Below are positions 1-6,137 of a DNA stretch of 6,182 nt, piece after piece. A program made the position numbers and the translations under genes. Position 1 is the first letter of the stretch. The number at the start of each line of letters is the position of its first letter. The stretch covers positions 1-6,182 of the forward strand of contig CALKIP010000274.1 of NCBI GenBank assembly GCA_937995995.1, given 5' to 3'. The notes beneath the pieces were generated by a model. That model did not search any database, was not told the DNA's origin, and saw only the letters and a program-made list of their open reading frames with translations. This DNA is from an uncultured bacterium. GTDB lineage: Bacteria > Gemmatimonadota > Gemmatimonadetes > Longimicrobiales > RSA9.

Positions 1-2
1 AC

Positions 3-611
3 GCCACCGGCCTGCAGGTGCCCAACGGTCAGGACCTGACGGTGCGCAACGGCACCGCCAACACCGACGCGGCCTTTGGTTTCGCCACCCAGAACGCCGG
101 CACCACCGCCACCAACGGCGAGTTGGCGGTTCCGGGGGACGGCTTCCAGGTGCGCAGCACCGACAAACAGGGCCTACTCACCACATTGTCGCGATTCAGC
201 GAGGCCCTGCACGCTTACGATGGTACCGACGAAGGTAAGGAGAACATGCGTGAGCTGGTGGCGAAAACCCTCACCAACCTGGATACCGGTCTCGACCGGG
301 TATCCGAAGTACAGGGCGAAATCGGCGCGCGCTTGAATACCCTGGAAAGTGTCCGTAACCTCAATAGCGACACCAAGCTGCAAAGCGAAGAGCTGCTGAG
401 CAACGTCGAAGTAGAGCCGGAGCAGCGGCGCCACGTAGCGAAAGGCGATCTGGCTCCCACGCGCGAGACGGTGGCGCTCGCAGCGCTCCGGTCGGAGGAC
501 TTCGGCCACGGTTTGGCCCTGTGCGCCGGCTCGGTCCATCAACCGTCCTGTCGTGTCACGACTCCGCAGGCGAGTCTGCCACCGGCGTCACCGGTGGGCT
601 GGCTGCGGTAG
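3..611 (+). CDS. flgL: FlgL flagellar hook-filament junction protein, C-terminal fragment (5' partial, 3' end replaced)
   Basis: The frame is open from the window edge, so the gene starts upstream. FlgL (HAP3) sits between the hook and the flagellin filament, outside the cell. Residues encoded from about 150 to 410 carry the family's C-terminal D0/D1 helical signature: FSEALHAY, a helix with LTNLDTGLDRVSEVQGEIGA, then RLNTLESVRNL and SEELLSNVE. In complete FlgL proteins this is followed by a conserved helix (typically beginning D-L-D-Y-A-E-A and ending in a Phe-containing motif) of roughly 35-40 residues. Here the frame instead reads V-E-P-E-Q-R-R-H and continues to a TAG at 609-611 through sequence that belongs to the neighbouring minus-strand locus. 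That replacement tail (411-611) has no resemblance to FlgL and is rich in Arg/Pro/Ala, as out-of-frame high-GC DNA usually is. The protein would probably not assemble, since the C-terminal helix packs the D0 domain. The family call is confident. Whether the break exists in a living genome is not. Confidence 0.8.
   Translation, partial: ATGLQVPNGQDLTVRNGTANTDAAFGFATQNAGTTATNGELAVPGDGFQVRSTDKQGLLTTLSRFSEALHAYDGTDEGKENMRELVAKTLTNLDTGLDRVSEVQGEIGARLNTLESVRNLNSDTKLQSEELLSNVEVEPEQRRHVAKGDLAPTRETVALAALRSEDFGHGLALCAGSVHQPSCRVTTPQASLPPASPVGWLR
405..415. other. Sequence junction between a flagellar locus and an unrelated high-GC locus
   Basis: FlgL homology on the plus strand stops after the codon at 408-410. 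On the minus strand, the reading frame that starts at 539 runs into antisense FlgL sequence at the same place. Base composition and codon use also shift here, with more A/T at third positions on the left. Nothing at the junction looks like an insertion-sequence end, att core or tRNA; there is no inverted repeat and no obvious target duplication. Either an illegitimate recombination event or a chimeric contig join would give this picture. The exact base is uncertain by a few positions. Confidence 0.6.
411..539 (-). pseudogene. Truncated 5' end of an unrecognised gene translationally coupled to the SOD gene
   Basis: The SOD stop TGA (541-539) shares its final A with an ATG at 539-537, giving TGATG, a classic stop/start overlap for translational coupling. 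From this ATG the frame runs MDRAGAQGQTVAEVLRPE and on through R-H-R-L-A-R-G-S-Q-I-A-F-R-Y-V-A-P-L-L-R-L-Y, about 43 residues, before reaching the junction near 410. Beyond it the frame stays open to a stop at 174-176, but that part is antisense to FlgL and not expected to be native. I do not recognise the family. No signal peptide or catalytic motif is visible in the short native stretch. The TGATG arrangement and the absence of a terminator between it and SOD argue for a real operon partner, but a chance frame in GC-rich DNA cannot be excluded. Confidence 0.35.
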
Positions 612-1075
612 TCGTCCGCTCCCTCGTGGATCACGAGCGCCGAGCCGTCGTCGTCGAAGAGCGTGCCCGGCCGGTCCGCTCGCAAAGTGACCCGGGTGGC
701 GAGCTGCTCGACGTGGACCGCGCCGCTTTGCGGCACGTGCAGGTTGAGCAGGTCTCCGGCGTGGGGCCCCTCGGCGACGTAGATGCCGTGGGCCCGGCCC
801 TCGGGTGCGTAATGGCCCCCGGCAGACTCGAAGGTCGGCGGCTCGCAGCTTCCGGTCTGGTGGATGTGGAAGGCGTGGACGCCCGGCGGCAGGCCGGACA
901 CGTCCAGTTCGATCCAGACGCCGCTGTTCGCGATCTCCACGAGCCGCGCCTGGCCGATGGACTGGCCCTGCGCGTTGATCATCTCGGCACGCGCCGTGAG
1001 GGGCGCCTGTGCCGAGAGCGCGGAGGCGGTCGCAAGCGCGAGCGTCATCGCCAACGGTACGGTCGTGCGGTGCAT
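539..1075 (-). CDS. sodC: Secreted Cu/Zn superoxide dismutase
   Basis: A 178-residue precursor that dismutates superoxide to peroxide and oxygen outside the cytoplasm. Residues 1-24 form a Sec signal peptide (MHRTTVPLAM, hydrophobic core, then A-L-S-A-Q-A), with likely cleavage around residues 22-24. All metal ligands are in register: Cu ligands His70 and His72 (F-H-I-H) and His150 (V-I-H-E), bridging His88 (G-G-H-Y), and Zn ligands His96, His105 and Asp108 (P-H-A-G-D). The spacing from His88 to His96, His105 and Asp108 (8, 9 and 3) matches human SOD1. Cys77 and Cys170 are placed for the intrasubunit disulfide, and Arg167, three residues before Cys170, is the active-site guide arginine. The usual H-F-N-P is H-Y-A-P here. 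The longer Cys77-His88 interval fits bacterial SodC rather than the eukaryotic form. The start at 1075 was chosen over an in-frame ATG at 1132 because it has AGGAGG five bases upstream and begins the signal peptide, whereas 1132 would lie upstream of the predicted transcription start. Confidence 0.93.
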   Translation of the reverse strand: MHRTTVPLAMTLALATASALSAQAPLTARAEMINAQGQSIGQARLVEIANSGVWIELDVSGLPPGVHAFHIHQTGSCEPPTFESAGGHYAPEGRAHGIYVAEGPHAGDLLNLHVPQSGAVHVEQLATRVTLRADRPGTLFDDDGSALVIHEGADDYRSQPTGDAGGRLACGVVTRQDG

Positions 1076-1080
1076 GGGGG

Positions 1081-1086
1081 CCTCCT
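1081..1086 (-). promoter_or_regulatory. Shine-Dalgarno AGGAGG for the SOD gene
   Basis: A full AGGAGG (minus strand) lies five bases before the ATG at 1075. It decides the start codon over the upstream in-frame ATG at 1132, which lacks such a site. Confidence 0.8.
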
Positions 1087-1120
1087 GGGGCTGGATGTGG
1101 GTCCCTACCAGCGATGGACG

Positions 1121-1148
1121 ATGATACCGCATCCGCTGAGCGTTGCAA
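1121..1148 (-). promoter_or_regulatory. Sigma-70-like promoter of the SOD gene
   Basis: Reading the minus strand, TTGCAA (1148-1143) is followed after 16 bases by TATCAT (1126-1121). The -35 matches the consensus at four of six positions and the -10 at five of six. Transcription would start near 1114, leaving a leader of about 39 bases that includes the AGGAGG site. The element lies just past the hairpin ending the upstream peptidase gene, so SOD appears to be its own transcription unit. No OxyR- or SoxR-type operator was recognised. Confidence 0.6.
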
Positions 1149-1152
1149 GCGT

Positions 1153-1190
1153 CGAGCCCCCGGCGCGGTCGATCCCGCGCCGGGGGCTCG
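1153..1190. terminator. GC-rich hairpin terminator after the M1 peptidase gene
   Basis: A perfect 16-bp inverted repeat (1153-1168 with 1175-1190, core CCCCCGGCGCGG) with a 6-base loop TCGATC. It lies 20 bases beyond the peptidase stop codon and ends just before the SOD -35 box. There is no T-run on either side, so it is not a textbook intrinsic terminator. The length and position still make transcript-end formation or 3'-end stabilisation the best reading. Confidence 0.7.
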
Positions 1191-1210
1191 GTGAAACCGA
1201 CGGCTTGCGC

Positions 1211-3181
1211 CTAATCGTTAGCCGCGGCCCGGGACCAGACGTTGTTCTCCCTCCGTACATCGGGGAGGAGACCGTCCGGATCGATGCGGACTCGCGTCAC
1301 CTGGCGCTCGCCATCGAGTGGGAATGCGTACGTATTGGCCTGCATCCAGATCTCGACCGGCAGCTCGTGGCGTTCGGTCGAGCGGTCGGCGTACTCGACC
1401 TCGAGGATGACCGGCATGACGAGCCCCTCGCGGTTGGAGAGGTGCACCAGTGTCTGCCCGCCCGCGACCGTCACGGAGTCGACCGCCTGGTCGAGCACGT
1501 CGTTCGAGTAGAACCAGCCGCGCCAGAACCAGTCGAGGTCCTCACCCGAGACCTGTTCGATGGTGCGGAAGAAGTCCGCCGGCTGCGGGTGTCGGTACGC
1601 CCAGCGGTCGATGTACGCCTTGAGCGCTGCGTCGAAGCGCTCGTGGCCGAGCACGACCTCGCGGAGCAGGATCATCCCGAAGCCCGGCTTGCGGTAGCCC
1701 AGGAAGCCGAGCCCCTCTCGGCGAATCCGGTCCGGGTAGGTCATGACCGTCTGGTCGTTGAACGGCTCCTGCATGCGGGCGGCGACATATTCTGCGCTCG
1801 TCGCCCGGAGGCGGGCCGCATTCGGAAGGTACGCCAGCGTCGAGTAGTGGTTGATGAAGGTGTTGAGGCCCTCGTCCAGCCATGCCCAGCGCCGCTCGTC
1901 GTTCCCCACGATCATGGGGAACCACGTGTGGCCGAACTCGTGCTCGGTCACGCCGAAGAGCGCCTCGCCCCGTGCGAGATAGGAGCAGAAGACGATCATC
2001 GGATACTCCATCCCGCCCACGATCCCGGCGACGTTGATCGCGACCGGGTACGGATAGCGGTGCCACATCTCGGAGTTGTGCGAGATCGAGTGCCGGACGT
2101 ACTGCGTCGACATCTCCCACCCCGGGTTGTCCGGCGTGCCGATCCCCTCCCGCGGGTAGGCGGACATGAGGAGGACGTCCTCCCAGCCGGCGGCGTCCAC
2201 GATGAAGGCGGGCGAGGCGGCCCAGGCGAAGTCGCGGACGTTCTCGGCGCGGAAGCGCCAGGTCAGTGGCCCACGGCCACTCGGGCGGCTCTGTGGCGAG
2301 CCGACCTCGTCGGGGTGGATGATGTGGATCGTCTCCGCACTCAGACGCGCGCGCTCGAGCCGGTCGCGCTGCTCGGCGGTGAGCACCGCCTCCGGGTTCT
2401 GCAGTTCGCCGGTCGCCACGACAATGAATTCACGCGGGACGGTGATCTCGACTTCGAAGTCGCCGTACTCGAGGTAGAACTCACCCTGGCCGAGGTAGGG
2501 CATCGGGCTCCAGCCGTCGACGTCGTCGTAGACGTACATGCGCGGGTACCACTGGGCCAGCTCGTAGACCCAGCCGTCCTGGCCCTCGAGGCGACCCATC
2601 CGGTCGGCGCCGTACTCGGGGATGAGGAAGGACCAGTCGATCTGGATGTCGATCTGGCCGCCGTTGGGTGCGAGCGGTCGGTCGAGGTCGATCCGCATCC
2701 GGGTGTCGTCGACGAGGTAGGCGGGGCTCACCCGCTCGCCATCCCGCACGAGCTCGACACGCTGCAGATCGATGCCGCCGCCCTCGAAGGCGCCGCGCCA
2801 GCGGTTCGTGGCGTTGACCAGCGAGCCGCGGCTGCCGGGGCGGAAGAGGTTCTGCTCGAGCTGGAGCCAGAGGACCTTCAGCGAATCGGGCGAATTGTTG
2901 GTGTAGGTGATCGTTTCCGACCCGCTCACGCGGTGCGACGCCGGATCGAGCGACACGCGGATCTGGTAGTCGGCGCGCTGCTGCCAGTAGTCCTCGCCCG
3001 GCTCGCCGGCACCGTTTCGGATCGTGTTGGGCGCCGGTAGCGGCAGGGGCGCGAAGATCTCCTGGTTCGTGGGCGGAAGTGTGGTCGGCTGCGTCTGGGC
3101 GAGCGCGCTTGCCGGTGCAAGTGTGCTCAACAGGCAGAGCAGCGCGCTCCGTCCGATCCAGGCACGGTGTGGCGGCGTCAT
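1211..3181 (-). CDS. Secreted M1-family zinc metallopeptidase (aminopeptidase-like)
   Basis: A 656-residue precursor of the gluzincin M1 clan, which removes N-terminal residues from peptides using one zinc ion. Residues 1-28 are a Sec signal peptide ending A-L-A, so the enzyme is exported. The N-terminal beta-saddle spans about 60-300 and includes Y-Q-I-R-V-S-L-D-P and the S-G-S-E-T-I-T-Y strands typical of M1. The catalytic domain contains the zinc motif H414-E-F-G-H418 and the third ligand Glu437 (W-L-D-E-G) exactly 18 residues later. The substrate-recognition motif is GGMEYP (389-394), a variant of the usual GxMEN that places Tyr at the Asn position. Tyr496 (G-Y-R-K-P-G) is the likely transition-state tyrosine. 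The helical C-terminal region of the largest M1 enzymes is short; a beta-rich tail (about 566-656) ends the protein. The ATG at 3181 has GGAGG seven bases upstream. Role in scavenging extracellular peptides is inferred; the exact specificity cannot be read from sequence. Confidence 0.93.
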   Translation of the reverse strand: MTPPHRAWIGRSALLCLLSTLAPASALAQTQPTTLPPTNQEIFAPLPLPAPNTIRNGAGEPGEDYWQQRADYQIRVSLDPASHRVSGSETITYTNNSPDSLKVLWLQLEQNLFRPGSRGSLVNATNRWRGAFEGGGIDLQRVELVRDGERVSPAYLVDDTRMRIDLDRPLAPNGGQIDIQIDWSFLIPEYGADRMGRLEGQDGWVYELAQWYPRMYVYDDVDGWSPMPYLGQGEFYLEYGDFEVEITVPREFIVVATGELQNPEAVLTAEQRDRLERARLSAETIHIIHPDEVGSPQSRPSGRGPLTWRFRAENVRDFAWAASPAFIVDAAGWEDVLLMSAYPREGIGTPDNPGWEMSTQYVRHSISHNSEMWHRYPYPVAINVAGIVGGMEYPMIVFCSYLARGEALFGVTEHEFGHTWFPMIVGNDERRWAWLDEGLNTFINHYSTLAYLPNAARLRATSAEYVAARMQEPFNDQTVMTYPDRIRREGLGFLGYRKPGFGMILLREVVLGHERFDAALKAYIDRWAYRHPQPADFFRTIEQVSGEDLDWFWRGWFYSNDVLDQAVDSVTVAGGQTLVHLSNREGLVMPVILEVEYADRSTERHELPVEIWMQANTYAFPLDGERQVTRVRIDPDGLLPDVRRENNVWSRAAAND

Positions 3182-3188
3182 CTCAAGG

Positions 3189-3193
3189 CCTCC
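3189..3193 (-). promoter_or_regulatory. Shine-Dalgarno GGAGG for the M1 peptidase gene
   Basis: GGAGG on the minus strand, seven bases ahead of the ATG at 3181. It supports the start that yields an intact signal peptide. Confidence 0.75.
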
Positions 3194-3202
3194 GTCGAGT
3201 GG

Positions 3203-3233
3203 TTATCAGATGGTGTAAGCTGTTTGGTTGCAA
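3203..3233 (-). promoter_or_regulatory. Possible weak promoter of the M1 peptidase gene
   Basis: This is the only A/T-rich pocket in the 291-bp gap (3182-3472). On the minus strand TTGCAA (3233-3228) precedes TGATAA (3208-3203) by 19 bases, which is longer than ideal for sigma-70. The same TTGCAA hexamer serves as the -35 of the SOD promoter. A start near 3196 would put the GGAGG site almost at the 5' end. The rest of the gap, about 3234-3421, shows no convincing gene or repeat. Confidence 0.28.
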
Positions 3234-3421
3234 CAGTGTGGAAGGTATGGCAGCGAATGCCGATAGACAAGCGAGCGCCCGGCCCGTGGGTGCGTAACGG
3301 CCCTGTGCGCGCCCGTCTCTCGGGTCGGTCCACCGTCCTCGCGCCCGATCACTTCGCAGGCGTTGGGCTCGCCTGGAGAGTCCGAGGGGTGGCTGCGGGA
3401 CTCGAAGACCGTGGCGGGCAA

Positions 3422-3464
3422 ACCGGTCGGGTGCGGACCGGCTACGCGGCCGCACCCTGCCGGT
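3422..3464 (-). terminator. Hairpin terminator after the 809-residue multidomain gene
   Basis: GGGTGCGG (3429-3436) pairs perfectly with CCGCACCC (3450-3457). After a 2-base mismatch the stem extends through ACCGG (3422-3426) with CCGGT (3460-3464), around a 13-base loop. It starts eight bases past the TGA of the gene at 3473, as expected for a terminator. Only a short T3 follows on the minus strand. Confidence 0.55.
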
Positions 3465-3472
3465 AGGCCAGG

Positions 3473-5902
3473 TCAGTCGTCGAGTTCGGTGTCTTCCCGG
3501 TGGTGTGGCACGACCGAATCGGCCGAAACCTCCGGCTCCGCTTCATCGATGATGCTGTCTTCGTGCAACTCGAGCAGCGGCAACTCGGCGGCGCCCACGG
3601 GCTCGTCGTCGTGCGGGTCCAGGAGCGGGAGTTCGGGCAGAGGATTGACGACTTCGGGGCGGCGAATCGAGCGGCGACGGCCGGGAAGCGAGCCGGACGC
3701 CGCATGGTTTTCCGAGGTCGCGTCCGTGTCGGTGCGCGCTTCCCGGGAGGCACCAGGGATACCGGGTACGGCAGTCTTCCCGGGTTGAGCGACCTCGGGT
3801 GCGAGGTCGGCCGGTTCGTCGGGATCCTCGGTCAGCGGCTCGAATCCGACGGGCTTGGGTCCTGGTGTGCCCGGCTCTAGGTCGGCCGACTCGAGTGCGG
3901 CGTCGGCCGCCACCCCCGCCCTACTCGCATCAGCACTCTGCAGGTTTTCGCCGTGTGCCGTGTCCTGTCCGCGGCCCGGGGCGCCACGGTCCATCGGCGC
4001 GGCCTCGAGGTGGACGATCGTGCCGAGGGAGTCGGTGGCAAATATGTGGCAGCGACCGCGGTCGTCGGAGAGGGCGGTGAGCCGCTCGACATCCGTACAC
4101 GCCGAGAAGCCATCCGGCCGCGTCGCGGCGGGTGCCTCGGCGACCCAGTCCGTCTCGGGCCTCCAGGTGTAGAGGACGAGTTCGCGCCCACGGGACGCGG
4201 CCACGACCAGCGTGTCGTGGGCGCCCGCACAGGCAACCGGTGCGTCGTCGATGGTCAGTTCGCTGTCGATCGTGATGCGTCCATGCGTCAGGTCCTCGAC
4301 GCTCCAGCGTCCGTCACCGGCGAGGCGAGCGTGGAGGAGGCCGCCGGTGGTGCCCCGGACGAAGACGTGCAGCGACTCGCCGGCCGCGATCGCAGTGGGA
4401 TCGGAATCGGCGAGGGGAGTATCCGCCTGTGCCTGGTGGCGAGCGGCAGTGATCTCGGTGACGTTCCACCCCGAGTCCGGCGTCCAGCGGCAGTGGAGGA
4501 GCCCGCCATCCGGGCTTCGGGCAATGGCGGGAAGGTCGTCATCGACGACGAGGGCCGGGTCACCGGTGATGCGAACGACCTGGCCGTTCGTCGTGTCCGC
4601 GAGTATGGGAGCGACTGACCACGGCGCGTCGCTCGAGGTGCGGCTGAAGTGGAGGAGTCGGCCATCGCCGGCGCGGCCGAGGACGTGGAGCGTGTCCCCG
4701 GGACCGAGTGCGGCGACGGGGCGGCCCTCCAGGGTCCATGCGTCTGGCGATTCCTGGGCCTCGGCCGGGTGCGCGGCGGCCCAGCCCCGGACGGGCGCCG
4801 ATTCGTAGTGCACGAGCCGACCCTCGTGGTCGAGGCCGAAGACATTGGTGCGGCGGCCGGGGCCATCGACTGCCACGGGGTCGGAGGCCAGGCGGAATGG
4901 CGGCCCCGCCCGGCGGTCGTCGGTCAGGTTGCGCACGCGCCAGCCCAGCCCGGGCAGCCGGCGGTACTGGAGCAGATCGCCGGCGTGGTTCCGTGCGAAA
5001 ATGTTGATGCCGCGGCCGGATCCGGTGACTGCGGGCCTGCCGTGGATGCGGACTACGTGGTCTGCGCCCGCTTCCAGCGACAGGTTGGCTCGTTCCCAGA
5101 CGCCGTCGTCTCCACGGCTGTAGCGGATGAGTTGGTCGTTGTCGTCGCGACCGAGGACATCGATGCTCCCACTGCCGCCAGCGAGCACCGTCGGCCTATC
5201 AAGGATCGGGTGGTTCAGCGTCACCCGTCCGGGCTCGGCGACAGTCTCGACGGTCAGGCGCTCGGGTGCGGCGCGGTCATAAGGGACGACGAAGAAGCCG
5301 TGGATCGTGCCGTGGCTGGCGAGTGCGGCCTGCATCGGGCTGCCGGTGCGTCCGAGAGTCAGGTCGAGGGTACGATCGTCGTCATCGGGGTGGTTCGGGT
5401 CGTAGATGCGTATGCGGATGTGCTTTGCCTGGCGGTCGTTCGAGTAGGCGTACGCCAGGACCTGATGCGCATTCCCGGGTGTCGCGAACGGGCCTCCATC
5501 GAGGATGATGCAGAGCAGGGCCGGCTCGCCGGCATCGAGGCTGCGCCGCAACGACCTCCATTCGCGCCCGAGCCCGGTGGCGGCGCCGGACGAGCCGGCT
5601 CCGCTACGTCGTCCGGGCTGACGCTGCCACTCCAGAACGCGGCTCCAGACATCGCGGGCGAGGGCGTTGGCCTGCCGCAGGATCAGCTCTGCGTGGAGCG
5701 CCTCTCCCGGACCGGGCGCCGGGCAGTCTCTGGGAATACGCCGTCCGTCCAGGAACCGGTCCAGCGCGGACCAGCACATGCCGCCACAGAGTCCGAAGGT
5801 GTCGGGGAGGGGCCGATTCATCCCCAACATGTGCGGCGGGAACCGGAATGCGTTCGGAAACGGCCAACCGTGCAGCGACGGCTGGAAGACCATCTCGGGC
5901 AT
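3473..5902 (-). CDS. Papain/C39-like cysteine peptidase domain + beta-propeller repeats + acidic tail, function unknown
   Basis: An 809-residue protein that I do not recognise by name. It has three parts. (1) Residues ~30-205 resemble the papain/C39 fold. F-G-L-C39-G-G-M-C43-W recalls the papain C-G-S-C-W helix. N-A-H146-Q-V-L-A-Y-A-Y is the beta-strand with the catalytic His. I-Y-D168-P-N170-H-P supplies the Asp/Asn third residue as in C39 'DP' motifs. Cys39 or Cys43 would be the nucleophile; Cys39 is favoured by memory of related CGGM proteins. (2) Residues ~219-632 are seven complete and one incomplete propeller repeats of ~50 residues, resembling PLL/DUF346 or tachylectin-like lectin blades. 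(3) Residues ~633-809 are Asp/Glu/Pro-rich and low-complexity, with one basic patch (G-R-R-R-S-I-R-R). No signal peptide or membrane segment is visible, so export would need a non-Sec route or the protein is cytoplasmic. The ATG at 5902 lacks a clear Shine-Dalgarno; the ATG at 5893 is an alternative. A carbohydrate- or surface-targeted peptidase is plausible inference, not shown. Confidence 0.85.
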   Translation of the reverse strand: MPEMVFQPSLHGWPFPNAFRFPPHMLGMNRPLPDTFGLCGGMCWSALDRFLDGRRIPRDCPAPGPGEALHAELILRQANALARDVWSRVLEWQRQPGRRSGAGSSGAATGLGREWRSLRRSLDAGEPALLCIILDGGPFATPGNAHQVLAYAYSNDRQAKHIRIRIYDPNHPDDDDRTLDLTLGRTGSPMQAALASHGTIHGFFVVPYDRAAPERLTVETVAEPGRVTLNHPILDRPTVLAGGSGSIDVLGRDDNDQLIRYSRGDDGVWERANLSLEAGADHVVRIHGRPAVTGSGRGINIFARNHAGDLLQYRRLPGLGWRVRNLTDDRRAGPPFRLASDPVAVDGPGRRTNVFGLDHEGRLVHYESAPVRGWAAAHPAEAQESPDAWTLEGRPVAALGPGDTLHVLGRAGDGRLLHFSRTSSDAPWSVAPILADTTNGQVVRITGDPALVVDDDLPAIARSPDGGLLHCRWTPDSGWNVTEITAARHQAQADTPLADSDPTAIAAGESLHVFVRGTTGGLLHARLAGDGRWSVEDLTHGRITIDSELTIDDAPVACAGAHDTLVVAASRGRELVLYTWRPETDWVAEAPAATRPDGFSACTDVERLTALSDDRGRCHIFATDSLGTIVHLEAAPMDRGAPGRGQDTAHGENLQSADASRAGVAADAALESADLEPGTPGPKPVGFEPLTEDPDEPADLAPEVAQPGKTAVPGIPGASREARTDTDATSENHAASGSLPGRRRSIRRPEVVNPLPELPLLDPHDDEPVGAAELPLLELHEDSIIDEAEPEVSADSVVPHHREDTELDD
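3557..3634 (-). repeat. Tandem ELPLL-x-x-H-D/E-D motif in the acidic tail
   Basis: Two copies, ELPLLDPHDD (residues 757-766) and ELPLLELHED (773-782), sit 16 residues apart near the C-terminus of the multidomain protein. They lie within an otherwise disordered, acidic region. This looks like a duplicated short linear motif, possibly a docking or sorting signal. That function is inference. Confidence 0.55.
4007..5248 (-). repeat. Seven to eight ~50-residue beta-propeller blade repeats within the multidomain gene
   Basis: Degenerate protein-level repeats cover residues ~219-632 of the gene at 3473-5902. Each has the plan: D/R-P-x-V/A-x-x-x-G-x-x-x-x-V-F-x-R/L-x-x-x-G-x-L-h-H/Y, then x(5-10)-G/D-x-x-W-x-x-x-x-h-T/L. 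Clear examples are INIFARNHAGDLLQYRR, TNVFGLDHEGRLVHYES, LHVLGRAGDGRLLHFSR and LHVFVRGTTGGLLHARL. The closing Trp is at residues 269, 321, 374, 428, 479, 533 and 586. The eighth copy (to ~632) lacks the Trp strand, so the ring may close by sharing strands, or the last copy is a remnant. The pattern resembles PLL-like (DUF346) lectin propellers, whose inter-blade pockets bind sugars. Nucleotide identity between copies is low, so the expansion is old. Confidence 0.7.
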
Positions 5903-5954
5903 ATTCGACGTCCGCTTGGTGCGTGCAGGTCGGCCAACGACCTCTGTGGCCGTG

Positions 5955-5985
5955 GCACGTCGGGGCTAACAGGGAAGAGACGTGC
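5955..5985. repeat. Short inverted repeat GCACGTC...GACGTGC in the divergent intergenic region
   Basis: Perfect 7-bp arms at 5955-5961 and 5979-5985, with 17 bp between them and a centre-to-centre distance of 24 bp. It lies between the divergent genes starting at 5902 and 6138 and could be an operator. Arms this short can also arise by chance in GC-rich DNA. Confidence 0.2.
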
Positions 5986-6100
5986 TGGGGAGACACGCAG
6001 GGGAACGGCTCGAAAATGGTGTGAGCGTCCCGTGAAGGCAATGGCGTCGGCCGAGAGTCGCTTGTGGCACCACGGGGCGGCAGCCGAGTCGCCCGACCGC

Positions 6101-6130
6101 TTGACAGATCCGCTCCGCCGTACGTAGGTT
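6101..6130 (+). promoter_or_regulatory. Sigma-70-like promoter positioned for a leaderless transcript
   Basis: A full-consensus TTGACA (6101-6106) is followed after 18 bases by TAGGTT (6125-6130). The latter keeps the T-A----T skeleton of a -10 box. Seven bases lie between it and the ATG at 6138, so transcription would start on or within a base or two of the start codon. No Shine-Dalgarno is present between the box and the ATG, consistent with leaderless initiation. The remainder of the 235-bp gap, read on the minus strand toward 5902, shows no comparable promoter for the multidomain gene. Confidence 0.6.
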
Positions 6131-6137
6131 GCCTGCC

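Noticed and set aside
1076..1132. N-terminal extension of SOD from the in-frame ATG at 1132.
   Set aside because: It would place 19 residues before an intact signal peptide and begins upstream of the predicted transcription start; the ATG at 1075 has a perfect ribosome binding site.
521..3040. An 839-codon plus-strand open frame opposite SOD and the M1 peptidase.
   Set aside because: It is antisense to two well-supported genes, has Arg/Val/Asp/His-biased composition typical of reverse-strand high-GC codons, shows no domain motif, and bridges two separate genes and a terminator hairpin.
3183..3455. Small frames on both strands in the gap between the peptidase and the multidomain gene.
   Set aside because: Arg-rich, no ribosome binding sites, no family features, and they overlap a hairpin terminator and the peptidase leader.
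4649..6127. A 492-codon plus-strand open frame opposite the multidomain gene.
   Set aside because: It is antisense to the propeller and peptidase domains, has no recognisable motif and no promoter or ribosome binding site; the opposite frame has clear repeats and motif conservation.
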